NCBI GenBank assembly: GCA_027704905.1
Contig: CM051018.1
Coordinates: 15,365,528 to 15,429,527, forward strand
From: Muraenolepis orangiensis
Lineage: Eukaryota > Chordata > Actinopteri > Gadiformes > Muraenolepididae
Length of the DNA stretch: 64,000 nucleotides
Direction of reading: 5' to 3'
Part shown: in pieces, positions 52,396 to 64,000 of the stretch
How positions within the stretch are numbered: the first letter of the stretch is position 1
Layout of the letters: every line of letters starts with the position of its first letter
Position numbers and translations under genes: made by a program
Notes under the pieces: model-generated
What the model was told of the DNA's origin: nothing
The model's database searches: none
Seen by the model: only the letters and a program-made list of their open reading frames with translations

Positions 52396-52737
52396 GAACC
52401 AAATTGGATCGGCCTAGTTTACCAGAGCTCTAGTTTTTCAATGAAAAAAAAATCGGGAAATGCGTATTTTCAGAAGGAGTTTCAAAGGGGCCCCAAGCGG
52501 TCCACTTGTTGTGCTTATTCTGTCCGGTAGCCGTCAAGCCTCCTGGGCTCAGTGCCCCTGAGGGACGGGGTTTATTTAGTCCACGGAGCCTCGGCGGATG
52601 TGGCTCCTGTTGACATCACACTAGTACACTAGTGGGACATCACCGGGCTCCCAGACATCGGTGTGCCACACTGTGTCTGGGTTTAGTTTGTTCAGTCCCA
52701 AACGCCGCCCATCACCCCACAACCGTAAACCACAACT

Positions 52738-52808
52738 GCGCACGCACAATGCACACACACACTTACACGCACAATGCACACACACTTACACGCACAATGC
52801 ACACATGC
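52738..52808. repeat. 22-bp minisatellite, three units
   Basis: Units of ACGCACAATGCACACACACT type. Confidence 0.8.
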
Positions 52809-53405
52809 ATAAACCGCATGACTCACAAAGGTATTGTCATATAGTGAGCCAAAGGAAGGGCTAAGCTTAAACACACACTAAGGATGTACAATCAAAACCA
52901 GAAGCAATTTCTGCCTGCAGGCAGTGGTCTGGTCCATTTACTGTTCTGTATTTAAGCCTTGACACCACAACAGACAGTCGGGTGGCATCTCTCTCTCTCG
53001 CTCTCGCTCTCACTCTCGCTCTCACTCTCGCTCTCTCTTCCCCCCCCCCCCCCCCCCCCCACACATGTGATTAATGACAAGGCCCAGTGGTGATGTCCAT
53101 ATATAGACCTTCTGCGTGGTTGGATCTGACGGGGGCAACACACACACACACCGATTTGAAAGACCCTTGTCCTCAAATGGGCCAAGAGGAGTTCCTATAC
53201 TTCCAATATTTCTTCTCTTTCTACTAGTAGCATTGGTTTGGAACACTGGCACAGCTCTGCATAGCAAGGCCTGGTGTACATTTGCTTAGTTGCAATTTCT
53301 TTGTTATTTGTCGCTGCTGCTGTGTTGCCATGGCGTTGAGGTTCTTCTCTGGGCTGCTGAAGTTTTTCAAGGATACTGCAGCAACGTGCACTGATTAGGA
53401 GAGGA

Positions 53406-53539
<134 letters not shown>

Positions 53540-53683
53540 CATTTCATCAGAAGTGTATCGACACATGGAGGAGATCCTCTCCTTAAATGGTGCACTGTCC
53601 GGCATGCTGTCATTCCACAGCACAATGGAAATTAAGGCCAGGTCCCTGACAAGAAATGCAGGGAGGGACAGAAGGGAGAGAGG

Positions 53684-53712
53684 GGGGGGGGTAGAGGAGA
53701 GAGAGAGAGAGG

Positions 53713-53758
<46 letters not shown>

Positions 53759-53842
53759 TGAGAGAGAGAGAGAGGGAGAGAGGGAGAGAGATAGAGAGAG
53801 AGAGAGGGGAGAGAGAGAGAGAGAGGAGAGAGAGAGGTGATG
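53684..53842. repeat. (GA)n, interrupted
   Basis: Purine tract with GATAGA and GGGAGA steps, followed by a smaller GA run at 53869-53886. Confidence 0.93.
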
Positions 53843-54321
53843 GGTTAGTGTAGCCTCCACAAAGATATGAGAGAGAGAGAGAGAGAACGGAAAGAGTCAC
53901 CAGCATGATTTGTGGCCCTACATAGAAGTAATAGGCACCCAGTCAACCTGTACCCTCGTTACTACTGTATATTTCCACCCAAGAAACAGAAACGCCCAGT
54001 GTTAACCGTTCCGTTAACATGCCATAACACTTTTTCATATCATGGACGTCTATGGAAAAAGTCTATGAAAAAAGTCTATGAAAAAATACCTATATATACT
54101 AGCATACCTGACATACTAGCATACTTTACCCAGCGTACCTAACCCATGGTAAACTGCACAGAACAACGGCAATTTGATTCATTTACATATAAAAGGTTTC
54201 TGCATGGGACACATGTGTACTACAGGTTTGTATGGCTTTAAAACAACTTGTGACGTTGTGAGGGCAGTTGTTGTTGTTGTTTGCATCGCTTACAGATTTT
54301 TCTTTGTTTTCTCTTTTGCAG

Positions 54322-54363
54322 CCTGAAAACCTCCAGAAGACATGGCTGAGGGAATTCTACCAG
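54322..54363 (+). CDS. inpp5a: inpp5a coding exon 2
   Basis: A 42-nt exon encoding residues 27-40 (PENLQKTWLREFYQ). It lies between a pyrimidine-rich acceptor (CTCTTTTGCAG) and donor GTACGT, both in phase 0, so it joins exon 1 to exon 3 without a frame change. The sequence continues the INPP5A N-terminus. Because its length is a multiple of three, skipping it would delete 14 residues and leave the frame intact. A tRNA-derived SINE begins only about 50 bp downstream in intron 2. Confidence 0.93.
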
Positions 54364-54413
54364 GTACGTTGATACCCGTACCCATCACTTTCCAGCCCCA
54401 GGTTCAGCTCACG

Positions 54414-54625
54414 GGCGACTAGTAGCTTCAGTCTGTCGGGACTTGGCTTGGGAACAGGAAGGTCGCCGGTTCAAGTCCCCGAAAACACCTGGGCACTGCC
54501 GAGGTGCCCTTGAGCAAGGCACCAGACAGACCCCTACACACTGCTTCCTGGGCGCTGTATATAAAATAGCTGCCCAATGCTCCTCATACTAGGATGGGTT
54601 AAATGTAGAGAAACACATGTCACTG
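54414..54625 (+). mobile_element. tRNA-derived SINE, family A, plus strand
   Basis: Head with TAGCTTCAGTCTG and GGTTCAAGTCCC, body with TGCCCTTGAGCAAGGCACC and ACTAGGATGGGTTAAATG. Same family as the copy at 9846-10158. It sits about 50 bp after the exon 2 donor, in the sense orientation. Confidence 0.75.
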
Positions 54626-54783
54626 TGTGTGTGTACCAGATTTAGAATTAGAAATGATTCCCCTCTTATTTGAATTATTAAAATTTCAGTGTCATGTGGT
54701 TACATGTTTGGGGTGTGGTCTTGTAATACAATGTGGCCTCACAATTAAAGCCCTGTGCGTGTGTGGGTTTGTGGTTGGGTCGT

Positions 54784-54807
54784 TTGGGGGGGGGGGGGGG
54801 GGGGTGT

Positions 54808-54872
<65 letters not shown>
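54784..54872. repeat. Poly-G followed by (GT)n
   Basis: About 20 G then about 68 bp of GT. Confidence 0.93.
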
Positions 54873-54874
<2 letters not shown>

Positions 54875-55655
54875 CCTTTTGGTCATGGGATCTTCTTGAG
54901 GCGAACCAACTTGATGGTTTGAGGGTTAACACATACAGTTAAGAAGAATATAGAGAGGGAGAATGTATTTATTTGTTTGTTAGAATTTTGGACCGCAACA
55001 TTTTGAATTCAAAATTGCATATTGGAACAAAAAAGGAAGCATTTTCAGTTTTGAACAAGTCACTGCTTTAAAAGTACTGCAGGGTACAATTTGAGAGTTG
55101 TAAAGAGAGAGACAGCTGAAAAAAGAGCAGAAGAGAGCAACATTTTATTCTCTCTTTTTCAAATGTTGCATTTCAGTCACCTGTGATTGACAGGTAAGAT
55201 TGATTCCCAGAACCAATCACAGGCAAAGATGGCCTGATTGGTCAGAAATGAGCCGGCGGTGGTCTAAAACCTAAAAAGGCACAGGCACAGTCAACTTGAA
55301 ACATTCTCACAACACATTTCACTCACCGATAGCTGAGGAATGGCGGTGTCATTTGTAACTATTTACACTCAAGTAATAGCTCTTAAAACTTACCTACAGC
55401 ACCTTTTAATGTGTATGGCGGTTTGACATTGGGATTTTAAGTTCATTCTGTGTGCCTGTGCGATTGTTTCACAATGTTTGAGCTCAGCCTCACTTCCTAT
55501 CTGACTGTTGATCTGCACAGGAACCCCTGACTAACCACATTTCTTTCCACTGGGGCAGGCATAGTCAGACGCACACACGCACACCTGCATATATACATAT
55601 GCTGACACACACTTATGTTTCCCACACTTTATAGCTCCCAAATGTAAGACAAGAG

Positions 55656-56135
55656 CGAGAGACAGACAGGGAGAGATGCAGAGAGAGGGAGAGGCAGACA
55701 GAGAAAGGAAGGGAGAGACAGACGGAGAGAGGGAGAGACAGACAGAGAAAGGGAGAGACAGACAGACTGCCAGAGGGAGGGAGAGACAGACGGAGAGAGG
55801 GAGAGACAGACAGAGAAAGGGAGAGACAGACAGACTGCCAGAGGGAGGGAGAGATAGACGGAGAGAGGGAGAGACAGACAGACAGAGAGAGGGAGAGACA
55901 ACCGGAGGAAGGGAAAGACAGGCAGAGAAAGGGAGAGACAGACACAGACAGAGGTGGAAACAGACAGAGAGAGAGAGAGAGAGACAGACAGAGATAGGGG
56001 GCGACAGACAGACAGATTGATGGCCAGAAGGAGAGAGAGAGACAGACACAGATTGGCGGGAGGGAGGGGAGGGGAGGGAGAGGGACATATAGGGAGAGAC
56101 AGACAGATGGGGATGGACATATGGGGGGGAGGAGG
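55656..56135. repeat. GACAGA-rich minisatellite, 68-bp period
   Basis: Units starting at 55721, 55789 and 55857 show a 68-bp period, the first two almost identical. Around them GGGAGAGACAGACAGA units continue to about 56135. Confidence 0.9.
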
Positions 56136-56632
56136 ACGGAGCGACAGATGGACACACACACAGAGTGAGAGACAGAGAGACAGACAACAGGATTTGGCGG
56201 GGCAGGTAGAAAGGTCTTTCCTGTTATCTTCACACACACACACACACGCACGCACACGCACACGCGCACTAGTGTATTCATATAGATACATCAATATAAG
56301 GAGCCTGCATTTTGTGTATCTCAGTCACCTGACACGGGCCCCCGGGGGACATGCTGTGACATCACCAAATATTGTCCTTCTCGCCTCCAGTTCATTGCAG
56401 ATGGTTCTCTGCTGACACTGTTTGCATGTGGAGTGTTGCAGGCCTTTCTCCATTGAGACACACACACACATGCTTTCAGCTGGTCCGGGTGCAGTCAGAG
56501 CTGCCACTTGGAACCAGAAGGCAACATCTGTGTCTGTTATAAGCCATTGATGAACCAGATCATGTTTCAGTGTTGATTCATTTAAACTCTAAATAACTAG
56601 GAGCCAAATTAGGGTATGTATGTATAAAATGA

Positions 56633-56828
<196 letters not shown>

Positions 56829-57544
56829 GTAGGTCGAGATGGAGAGGGGTAAAGTCTGAGTTAAGAGCGCAGTGGAGGGCAGCTTGCCCTGGCGGACCCG
56901 TGCCGTCTCCGGGGCGACGTCATGGAAACAAGCATCCCCCTGTGAACTCGCCATGGCTTGCTTGGCCAGAGGGAATGGGAATTAGCCGCGCTACACTAGC
57001 TGGTGTTTGCCCATCCACATGCACATACTGTAGTATGTACGATAGTAGTGTTTTGTGTTTCTCCGGTACTCCTTTAACGACACTTGGCCACAAACTAGAC
57101 TGTAGAACTAGGACTTGTTTACGATGTTCAGCATACCTACACTTTTGGAATCATAGGGTAAGGCCCACTGCACAACACCTTAAGCCAAAGTGTACACTCT
57201 CCCACACACTGTGTGTGCCTGTGTACACATACAGTATTTACTATGTATATTTCTTCTCTACAAGCTTTCACATTGTATTCAGCTGCTTGGATTGTAGGTC
57301 ACCTCCGTACTAATAAATACCGAGGCTATACCAGTCAGTACATGTGATGGGTACTTTTATGTTTAGGTCTTCAGCCTCTTCCACACGTGCAGTCTATAAA
57401 TATTCCGGAACATCTCCTGCAGGGCGTGATCATGTGTGAATGGGAACAGGGATCGAAATCTCAGGACTTGTGAAGGAAAGCAGTACTACTTCAGGGAGAG
57501 GCACGTACAGGGTTACATCCGTCTCACATGGAGCTCTGTACTTA

Positions 57545-57548
<4 letters not shown>

Positions 57549-57575
<27 letters not shown>
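57549..57575. repeat. (AT)n
   Basis: About 26 bp. Confidence 0.9.
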
Positions 57576-57578
<3 letters not shown>

Positions 57579-57858
57579 CTTCAACTGTGGATATAACTGC
57601 ATACGCCTGCTCCTCACTACCTGCTGTATATACATTTACATATATTTATCTTGTTGATATAACTGCATACCTCTGCTCACTACCTGTTTTTATACCTAGT
57701 AGACTGTTTTTACATCCTATTTATCCACTGTATTATTGGTACTATATTACCAGGCACTTCACTGTAACATTTGCATTCTGGTTAGATGCCAAATTATTTT
57801 CGCTGTACTTGTGCTGTGTATGACAATACATTTGAATCGAATCTAATCGAATCAATTT
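57560..57858 (+). mobile_element. LINE 3' end with GAATCTAATC tail
   Basis: Contains a duplicated TATAACTGCATACCTCTGC block, then TTCGCTGTACTTGTGCTGTG and TGACAATACATTTGAATCGA, ending in (TCGAATC)n. This is a standard teleost LINE 3' end. Confidence 0.6.
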
Positions 57859-58072
57859 TAATGCACCAATGCTTTACGGGTGATTCGGTGACAAAATCAA
57901 TACAACTTCTTATGTTTGAAAACAAGCTCCTTTTCTTTAAAGAAAGGGCTGGAAACAGATTGAGATCTCTGGACAGATTCAAGAATAAAGGAGCCCCTCT
58001 CAGCCGGTCCCCTCGTTTCTTCTTCTTCTTCTGTTGACGTTTGTGGCCGTTGGCATCCATAAGTGTTGCACT

Positions 58073-58087
58073 ACTGCCATCTGCTGG
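58073..58087 (-). promoter_or_regulatory. CTCF-like motif
   Basis: ACTGCCATCTGCTGG, reverse complement CCAGCAGATGGCAGT, fits the core. An identical 15-mer occurs at 17282-17296, so it may also be part of a repeat. Confidence 0.35.
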
Positions 58088-58685
58088 ACTGTCTCTTGGC
58101 CAATCTATTCCGGCAGTGCTGTGCCATGTGTGAAGCGGTTGATGTGCGAATAGTTAAAAGCACTAGTGGTGCATCAAAAGTTATCCCAGTAATTGACAGG
58201 GAACTGTGTGTGTGAGAGAGGCTTTAGTATTTTCAGTATTCACCGTGCGTCCCTCACTACGACTATTACATCATTTGGATATTTTTCAAGGCTGCAGACC
58301 TTGATCCAAAAATCACCAGACCTGGGTATATATCAAAGATAATTTCCACGTAAGCAAATGTGCTGTCAATTTGCCTTTTCCACATACACAGAGCCGGGAG
58401 CCGGGGCCTCCTGAGGGCCGCAGGGGCCCTTTCATCCCTTATTTGCATTTTGCGTCATGTGTGAGATCATACCTCGACAGTATTTGCATTTGTTTGTTGG
58501 CTGTCCAGTGACAGGCCAGTGATTTTCTGAGGACATCCAGTCTGTAGTTGTGCTTTCATTGATTGTTTGATTTATGATGACATGGGCTCAGGTGCTTCAT
58601 TCATCCCGTATGTAATTAATTGACTAAAGTTGAATTAGCAATGCAATCTATTTACTCAGTCTAAATACCATCTTTAAATGGCCCT

Positions 58686-58701
58686 CTGCGCCATCTGCTG
58701 C
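58686..58701 (-). promoter_or_regulatory. CTCF-like motif, weaker
   Basis: CTGCGCCATCTGCTGC, reverse complement GCAGCAGATGGCGCAG, matches the core except its first base. Confidence 0.3.
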
Positions 58702-58928
58702 TCAATTCTGTATTTTTGCTATGTTGACATTAAGGCCTCTTTTTGTTAAATTCACAAATTAATATCATAAAGTGTCTGGCATAGTTTGAAATGGGACTCC
58801 CTTGAACAGACCACATGTAATGAAAGTAGTATGGATGGAGTGCTGCGAACGTATGTATCTAATGCATCAAACCACGGTCTAGTCACCCTACTCTCTGGAA
58901 TAAAATGTGTATGTAAAAAAGCATGACA

Positions 58929-59172
<244 letters not shown>

Positions 59173-60465
59173 GTGCCTGGGATCCTTTTGTGTATTCGTC
59201 CACAAAGGACCACAAACGCTTGTATGTGTTAGGGTCAAATTTCCTGCAAAGGTCCCCAGCCGCGGTTCCCTGTGCTGGACAGCATTAGGGCCAACAATGG
59301 AGCTGTTTCAGGAGCCGTTTCAGGCTCCATTGTGCCTAGCAGGGTAAACAGACAGGTGTAGATCCTGACGATAACACACACTCTCTATCTGCCTGTGATA
59401 GTGCCACCAGCTTAGTCGGTGAGTGTGTGTGGTCGGTTAACCCAACACTAAGTTAAGCCTATGCTTGTAGTACACCGACATGACATGAATGACTATGACT
59501 ACACCTGTGTTGTCGATTTCACCTTGGCACACCTGTCACACTCCTCCTGACACACACATAGGACAGTGTGCCATTGACTCTGTTTTCCATCATTTTTGGA
59601 CAAAAAAAATTGGGTCTTATGTTCCAGGCCAAGTAGTGTTTGAGTTCAGATGTGTGCGTTACACTCCTGAAGCGTCTTATCCTTCACCTTGTGGATCGAA
59701 GGAGTGCAAAGTATGTGTATTCAGTCATTCAGTCATTCAGAAATGACAGTATGTGTCATCCTAGTGCATCCTTATGCACCCAGAAATATATAAGAGTTGA
59801 CTATGAGAGTTGACTATGTCTTTTGTGACCTCTCTGCATATGTAATATGGCCACGAGGGGACCTGGAAAGTATAACCAAGCCTTAGGCTTTTGCTACTGT
59901 ATGTTTACCGACTTTAATTGACAGTAAGTGTTTACTTTTCATAAATGAGTCAATGGCGCAACACACGGTAGGATCCTAGTGGGAACACCCTAATAAAGGC
60001 ATATGGCAAGCCACATGGGGTCAAAGCGTGTACAATTGGAAGCACTCTTATTGGCGGGGGTAATCTACGCAAAAAATAATGACCCCATTCATCATCGGGG
60101 TTCCATTATGTATTTTTACACTCAATATAAAGTATAACCGCGACCGCACACTCGATCACTTATCGAGACGCATCTAATGAAGAAATACACCGGCCAGGCA
60201 GTGTCGTTCATCAGCCAGACGGTGACGTGGTCATGATTGGATCAGATCAGACGTCAGACACCTTGAGGTTTACACGTTTTTATTCTTTTTGACCTGTAGG
60301 GCTTGCTGTACAGGTACAAAAGGGGGGATGACATCCACGGAAGAGTGATGTTGTTGTTCGAGCAGAGGGCAAGGCACGCTCCACAGCGACACGTGCGTTC
60401 TGTACATACGTTGAAGGAAGCGTGATGGGCTGTACCATCCTGGGTCAGATCACAGGGGGGGGGCA

Positions 60466-60502
60466 CAGACAGCCGCACAGACAGCCGCACAGACAGCCGC
60501 AC
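60466..60502. repeat. 12-bp tandem, three units
   Basis: CAGACAGCCGCA repeated three times. Confidence 0.85.
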
Positions 60503-60969
60503 TGCTCGTTATACACATAATAAAGCGTTCCTACACCCTGCCGTGGGTGAAAGTGGGTTGAGGTTCATGATAGGTATCTTGAGTATCGGTGTCACCACCG
60601 GTGGTTTTTAGAGAGAGAGTAAGAGAGAGGCTGTTCGTGTGTTCATAAAAAGGCAGCTTCCATTGTTGCCCACCATAAACCATGTACTCTTTAGAGCTCC
60701 TTTTATGTGGTGTGTCAACATGGCAACCTGCCGCGTGACCACGAGTGTCAACAGAATTCCTCCCTGAGGTTGGTTAATTGGCAATTTGTCCATCTGTTGT
60801 GGCTGTTTCCAAAGTAAAGGTAAGGCTCACTAGTTAATGGTGTTTGGTTCGGTGCAGGGCTGATTGTACTAATGAAATTTAGCTCCGGGATACAGACTGT
60901 TTGTCAAAGTGGAGCCGCAGCTCACTGCATGGAAAGACAAACAGTAGACGGGTCAATTATCACATGCGC

Positions 60970-61021
60970 AAACACACACACACACACACACACGCACACA
61001 CACACGCGCGCGCACACGCAC
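60970..61021. repeat. (CA)n with CGCGCG steps
   Basis: CA then CACGCGCGCGCACACG. Confidence 0.88.
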
Positions 61022-61234
61022 AGGCCCTCACCTTCTCTCGCTCTCTCTCTTTTTTGCTTACTTGCCCTTACACACACGCACACACTCTCAGTATTTGTCA
61101 TCCTTGTTTTTTGCTGTCTTGCCTTTTCTTTTGCTTCCTCGCTCTCTCTGTCTCTCTCACTTACACACACACACACACACATGTGCGCTCTGTGTTTAAG
61201 GTTAGTTAACACCGCCACAGCATAACGGCGTGAC

Positions 61235-61341
<107 letters not shown>

Positions 61342-61991
61342 ACGTGACTGGCTGATGGGTCCACTAATCTTCCCCAAGTTTGAGCGCTGACCCGCCCGGC
61401 CGGGTCTCCCATCTGCGGGTCGGACGGCCCGGGGACGAGCCATAGGTTGATGGAAAATCCATAGCGTTATTGCCATACATTACTTTTATTTGATCCCCCC
61501 CCCCCCCCCCCACCTCCCAGAGAGTGAGCCACATGGCCTGGCCCCCCGGGACACTGATGTGATGTGATGTGATATGGGGGGGGGGGGGTAAAGCAGGTAG
61601 TAGTGACCCCCCGCCCCACACACCCCACATCCATCTCTTGTAATATTGACATAACCCCCCCCCCCCACCCCACCCTCCCCAACCTCCCACCCCCAGTGCC
61701 GAGTGAGCAGGCAGGGCTGTAATTCACTCTGCACTATGGATTCCCTGTCGGAGGTCAACGCCTCGGTGGAATCACCGTGACGGGCCGCTCACAAACACCC
61801 CGGCTTTAAAAATAAATAAATAAACTTATGTAAGGGGGGAGGGCTTTGGGGGTGTCATGTGACTACTCCTGCCACGCTCCTCCCAGCGCATGGAGGAGGA
61901 GGCGGGACCCCAGAGAGCGATATTCAAATGTTAAACCGGTCCCTTGCAGGCCGTCGGTCACATGCGGGCACAACTCGCGCACGCACACAAG

Positions 61992-62023
<32 letters not shown>

Positions 62024-62465
62024 CCTGGCCAATAAGCACTGTTCTCGTCGTGTTCCAATAGTGGCAGGCAGAAGCTATTATCGATTATGGCACACCGATT
62101 GATTTCAGGCACGCACACACACCGGCACACACACACACACACAGCATGGGAACCGTCCTCTGGAGGGAGATGAAAGGGGGCCGTCCATTTACACCCGTGT
62201 TGCCGAACGTGGCTCATGACACACTTGTGTCAATACAGGGGGAATGTCACAGGAGGAACAGGGGGAATGTCACCGCGTTGAGCTTAAACATCGTCATGCC
62301 TCGAGTTCATCAGCATTAGTGGTTTGCACTATGCCTCGACGATGCCTGCGCTTTAATTGGTTTATCTGTAATTGGTTAGGTGTGATAAAGTTGGGGGGGG
62401 AGGCTAGGTGATGAGGGATATGACAGGTGGGAATGGATTACTATATCTAATGTCTAGTATTGAGA

Positions 62466-62585
<120 letters not shown>

Positions 62586-62793
62586 AATAAAGAGCCAAAA
62601 ACCAAAAGCAGACTAAAACAATAGTGTCTTGTTGACTTCACATTCTGGTAACAAGTATTTCCCATGACATTTGAACCAAGGGGGGACTTGGTCATTCTCA
62701 CATACAGAACTGTTGTGTGTGTGTGTGGGCGATTTGTATCTATGTATGTTTTATGACGAGTCTATTTATGTTTTCCTTTTGTTTTTTTTACAG

Positions 62794-62894
62794 ACCGTAC
62801 ATTCGCACAAGCCCCACTTTATCGCGGTGCACTGTCAGGAGGTGGGGGGGAAGAACTGTGAGACGTCCATGGCGCACGTGGACAGTTTTATCAA
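62794..62894 (+). CDS. inpp5a: inpp5a coding exon 3
   Basis: A 101-nt exon encoding residues 41-74; the last codon (AAG, Lys74) is split with exon 4. It contains KPHFIAVHCQEVGGKN, where Glu56 sits at the place of the metal-binding Glu of the endonuclease/exonuclease/phosphatase fold. The acceptor is TTTTTTTACAG and the donor GTAAGT at 62895, leaving phase 2. Exon joining 101 + 88 = 189 nt restores exactly 63 codons, which fixes the donor as AA|GTAAGT and rules out a cut after the next G. Confidence 0.93.
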
Positions 62895-62991
62895 GTAAGT
62901 CGTCTGATCCGACCCTATTGGATTGACTAGCCCCTAGTGTTTTGTAATGGGCAAATGACTCGGGTATGGGAGTTGTTAACTCTTTTTTTTT

Positions 62992-63160
62992 TTAACCCTA
63001 AACCCTAAACCTAATCCTAGCTTAAAGTGGAGCAGGGTGACGTAATGGCATGGGGGTTGACTCTGAGTAAAGGTTTCTACCTGCTCCTCAATGACCTGTC
63101 TGAATTCACTCCTCACTCCTTTTTGGATGAAAGTGTCCGCTGAAATGACAAAATAGTAGT
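62992..63160 (+). mobile_element. Degenerate SINE in intron 3
   Basis: TAACCCTAAACCCTAAACC is followed by GCAGGGTGACGTAATGGCAT, GGGGGTTGACTCTGAGTAAA and, at the end, TTTTTGGATGAAAGTGTCCG, a decayed form of the fish SINE/L2 tail GGATAAAAGCGTCTGC. Confidence 0.5.
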
Positions 63161-63203
63161 CATAGTATTTGTTGTATGTTTGTTGATTCATCTTCTAATT
63201 TTT

Positions 63204-63359
<156 letters not shown>

Positions 63360-63371
63360 GTCCTTCTCCAG

Positions 63372-63459
63372 GGAGTTGTTGTCCAGCGATAGCTTGAAGG
63401 AGTACAGCAGAGCCCGTGTCTACCTCGACGAGAACTACAAGTCCAAGGAGCTTTTCACA
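63372..63459 (+). CDS. inpp5a: inpp5a coding exon 4
   Basis: An 88-nt exon encoding the last base of Lys74 and residues 75-103, including ELLSSDSLKEY and RARVYLDENYKS, which are strongly characteristic of INPP5A. The acceptor CTTCTCCAG at 63363-63371 is preceded at once by a 154-bp (GT)n tract. The donor GTAAGT lies at 63460. The exon length is not a multiple of three, so skipping it would shift the frame and truncate the enzyme before most of the catalytic domain. The gene continues past the window end. Confidence 0.93.
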
Positions 63460-64000
63460 GTAAGTGCAGTTACAATAAACACCAAGGCCTGGAAGTGTTG
63501 GATTTTTTTAATCGACAGGCAATTACTGACTTTGAAGATTAACTAAACACCAAATCAAAAACAACTAGTTCATTTCTAACATAATGCAGTGGTAACGTTT
63601 GGCCACAAGGTGGCAGTAGATATTTGTGAATATTTTTGGATGGTACTGCAGAGAAGCGTTTACATTTATTTTCCGCTTTTTGTATTATTTGTGTATGATT
63701 TGTCTGGGGAATCAATTTATAATTTGAGACACAGTTTAAACAGCCAAGATTAATTTCCTCTGAACTTGTGAAAATCATATACTGCTATCAGCAATGCTTC
63801 CCCCCCCCCCCCCCCCCTGTTGTTTTACTATTGGACAACATGAGACGAATAATATATTTGATATACTCAACAACAACAACAATATCCATAATTTGATATG
63901 AAGTGCTATTTAACAACAAAGGGATAAAGGACATGTTTAATTCGAACATCGAACACTATCCCGAAACACCGCTGCTCTGACATGTCAGCATGTGGCCACC
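63460..64000 (+). other. inpp5a: Start of inpp5a intron 4
   Basis: Begins with donor GTAAGT. Contains a CTCF-like motif at 63601-63619, a poly-C run at 63800-63817 and an AAC run at 63869-63880. No exon is visible before the window end. Confidence 0.75.
63601..63619 (+). promoter_or_regulatory. CTCF-like motif
   Basis: GGCCACAAGGTGGCAGTAG fits the CTCF core CCASYAGRKGGCRS closely. In intron 4. Confidence 0.4.

Noticed and set aside
55531..56294. Three overlapping minus-strand ORFs of about 220 residues each
   Set aside because: All three frames read as Ser/Leu/Pro/Cys-rich repeats of the GACAGA minisatellite; open frames here come from repeat composition, not coding.
62992..63015. Interstitial telomere repeat (CCCTAAA)
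   Set aside because: Too short, not the vertebrate TTAGGG unit in register, and such CCCTAA steps are a normal part of fish SINE bodies.

Overview
This is vertebrate, almost certainly teleost fish, genomic DNA. The evidence is a gene with small exons and canonical GT-AG introns, fish-type tRNA-derived SINEs, L2/Rex-like LINE remnants and very abundant dinucleotide microsatellites. By hand count about 5 kb (near 8%) of the window is (CA/GT)n or (GA/CT)n, many tracts being 100-240 bp. That density recalls gadiform fishes (cod relatives), but this is an inference, not a proof.

Only one protein-coding gene could be supported: the 5' part of inpp5a, encoding inositol polyphosphate-5-phosphatase A (type I), on the + strand. 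Its leader lies roughly at 23650-24429 and coding exon 1 at 24430-24507. Intron 1 is about 29.8 kb. Exon 2 is at 54322-54363, intron 2 is about 8.4 kb, exon 3 is at 62794-62894, intron 3 is 477 bp and exon 4 is at 63372-63459. The window ends in intron 4. The four exons join in frame to 103 residues, about a quarter of a protein of roughly 410 residues, and carry the first two conserved blocks of the 5-phosphatase fold.

From 1 to about 23.6 kb is upstream intergenic DNA. It holds a duplicated repeat (1.3-2.25 kb), a fold-back element (4.7-5.26 kb), a SINE (9.85-10.16 kb), a broken LINE with a reverse transcriptase (13.8-15.5 kb) and a second, shorter copy of its 3' end (17.8-18.3 kb), other LINE 3' ends, an unusual unique block at 20.1-21.2 kb, and a near-perfect 80-nt palindrome about 350 bp before the promoter. 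The promoter/leader is CpG-rich, has a full CRE (TGACGTCA), a CCA-rich tandem repeat and several short upstream ORFs.

Introns 1 and 2 hold SINEs, LINE 3' ends, many microsatellites, two striking hairpins (29.8 and 34.9 kb), three abutting AP-1 sites (41.7 kb) and CTCF-like motifs. A long (GT)n tract ends 13 bp before exon 4. No rRNA, functional tRNA, CRISPR array or second gene was found, and nothing here amounts to a new multi-gene system. The best leads are structural and regulatory.
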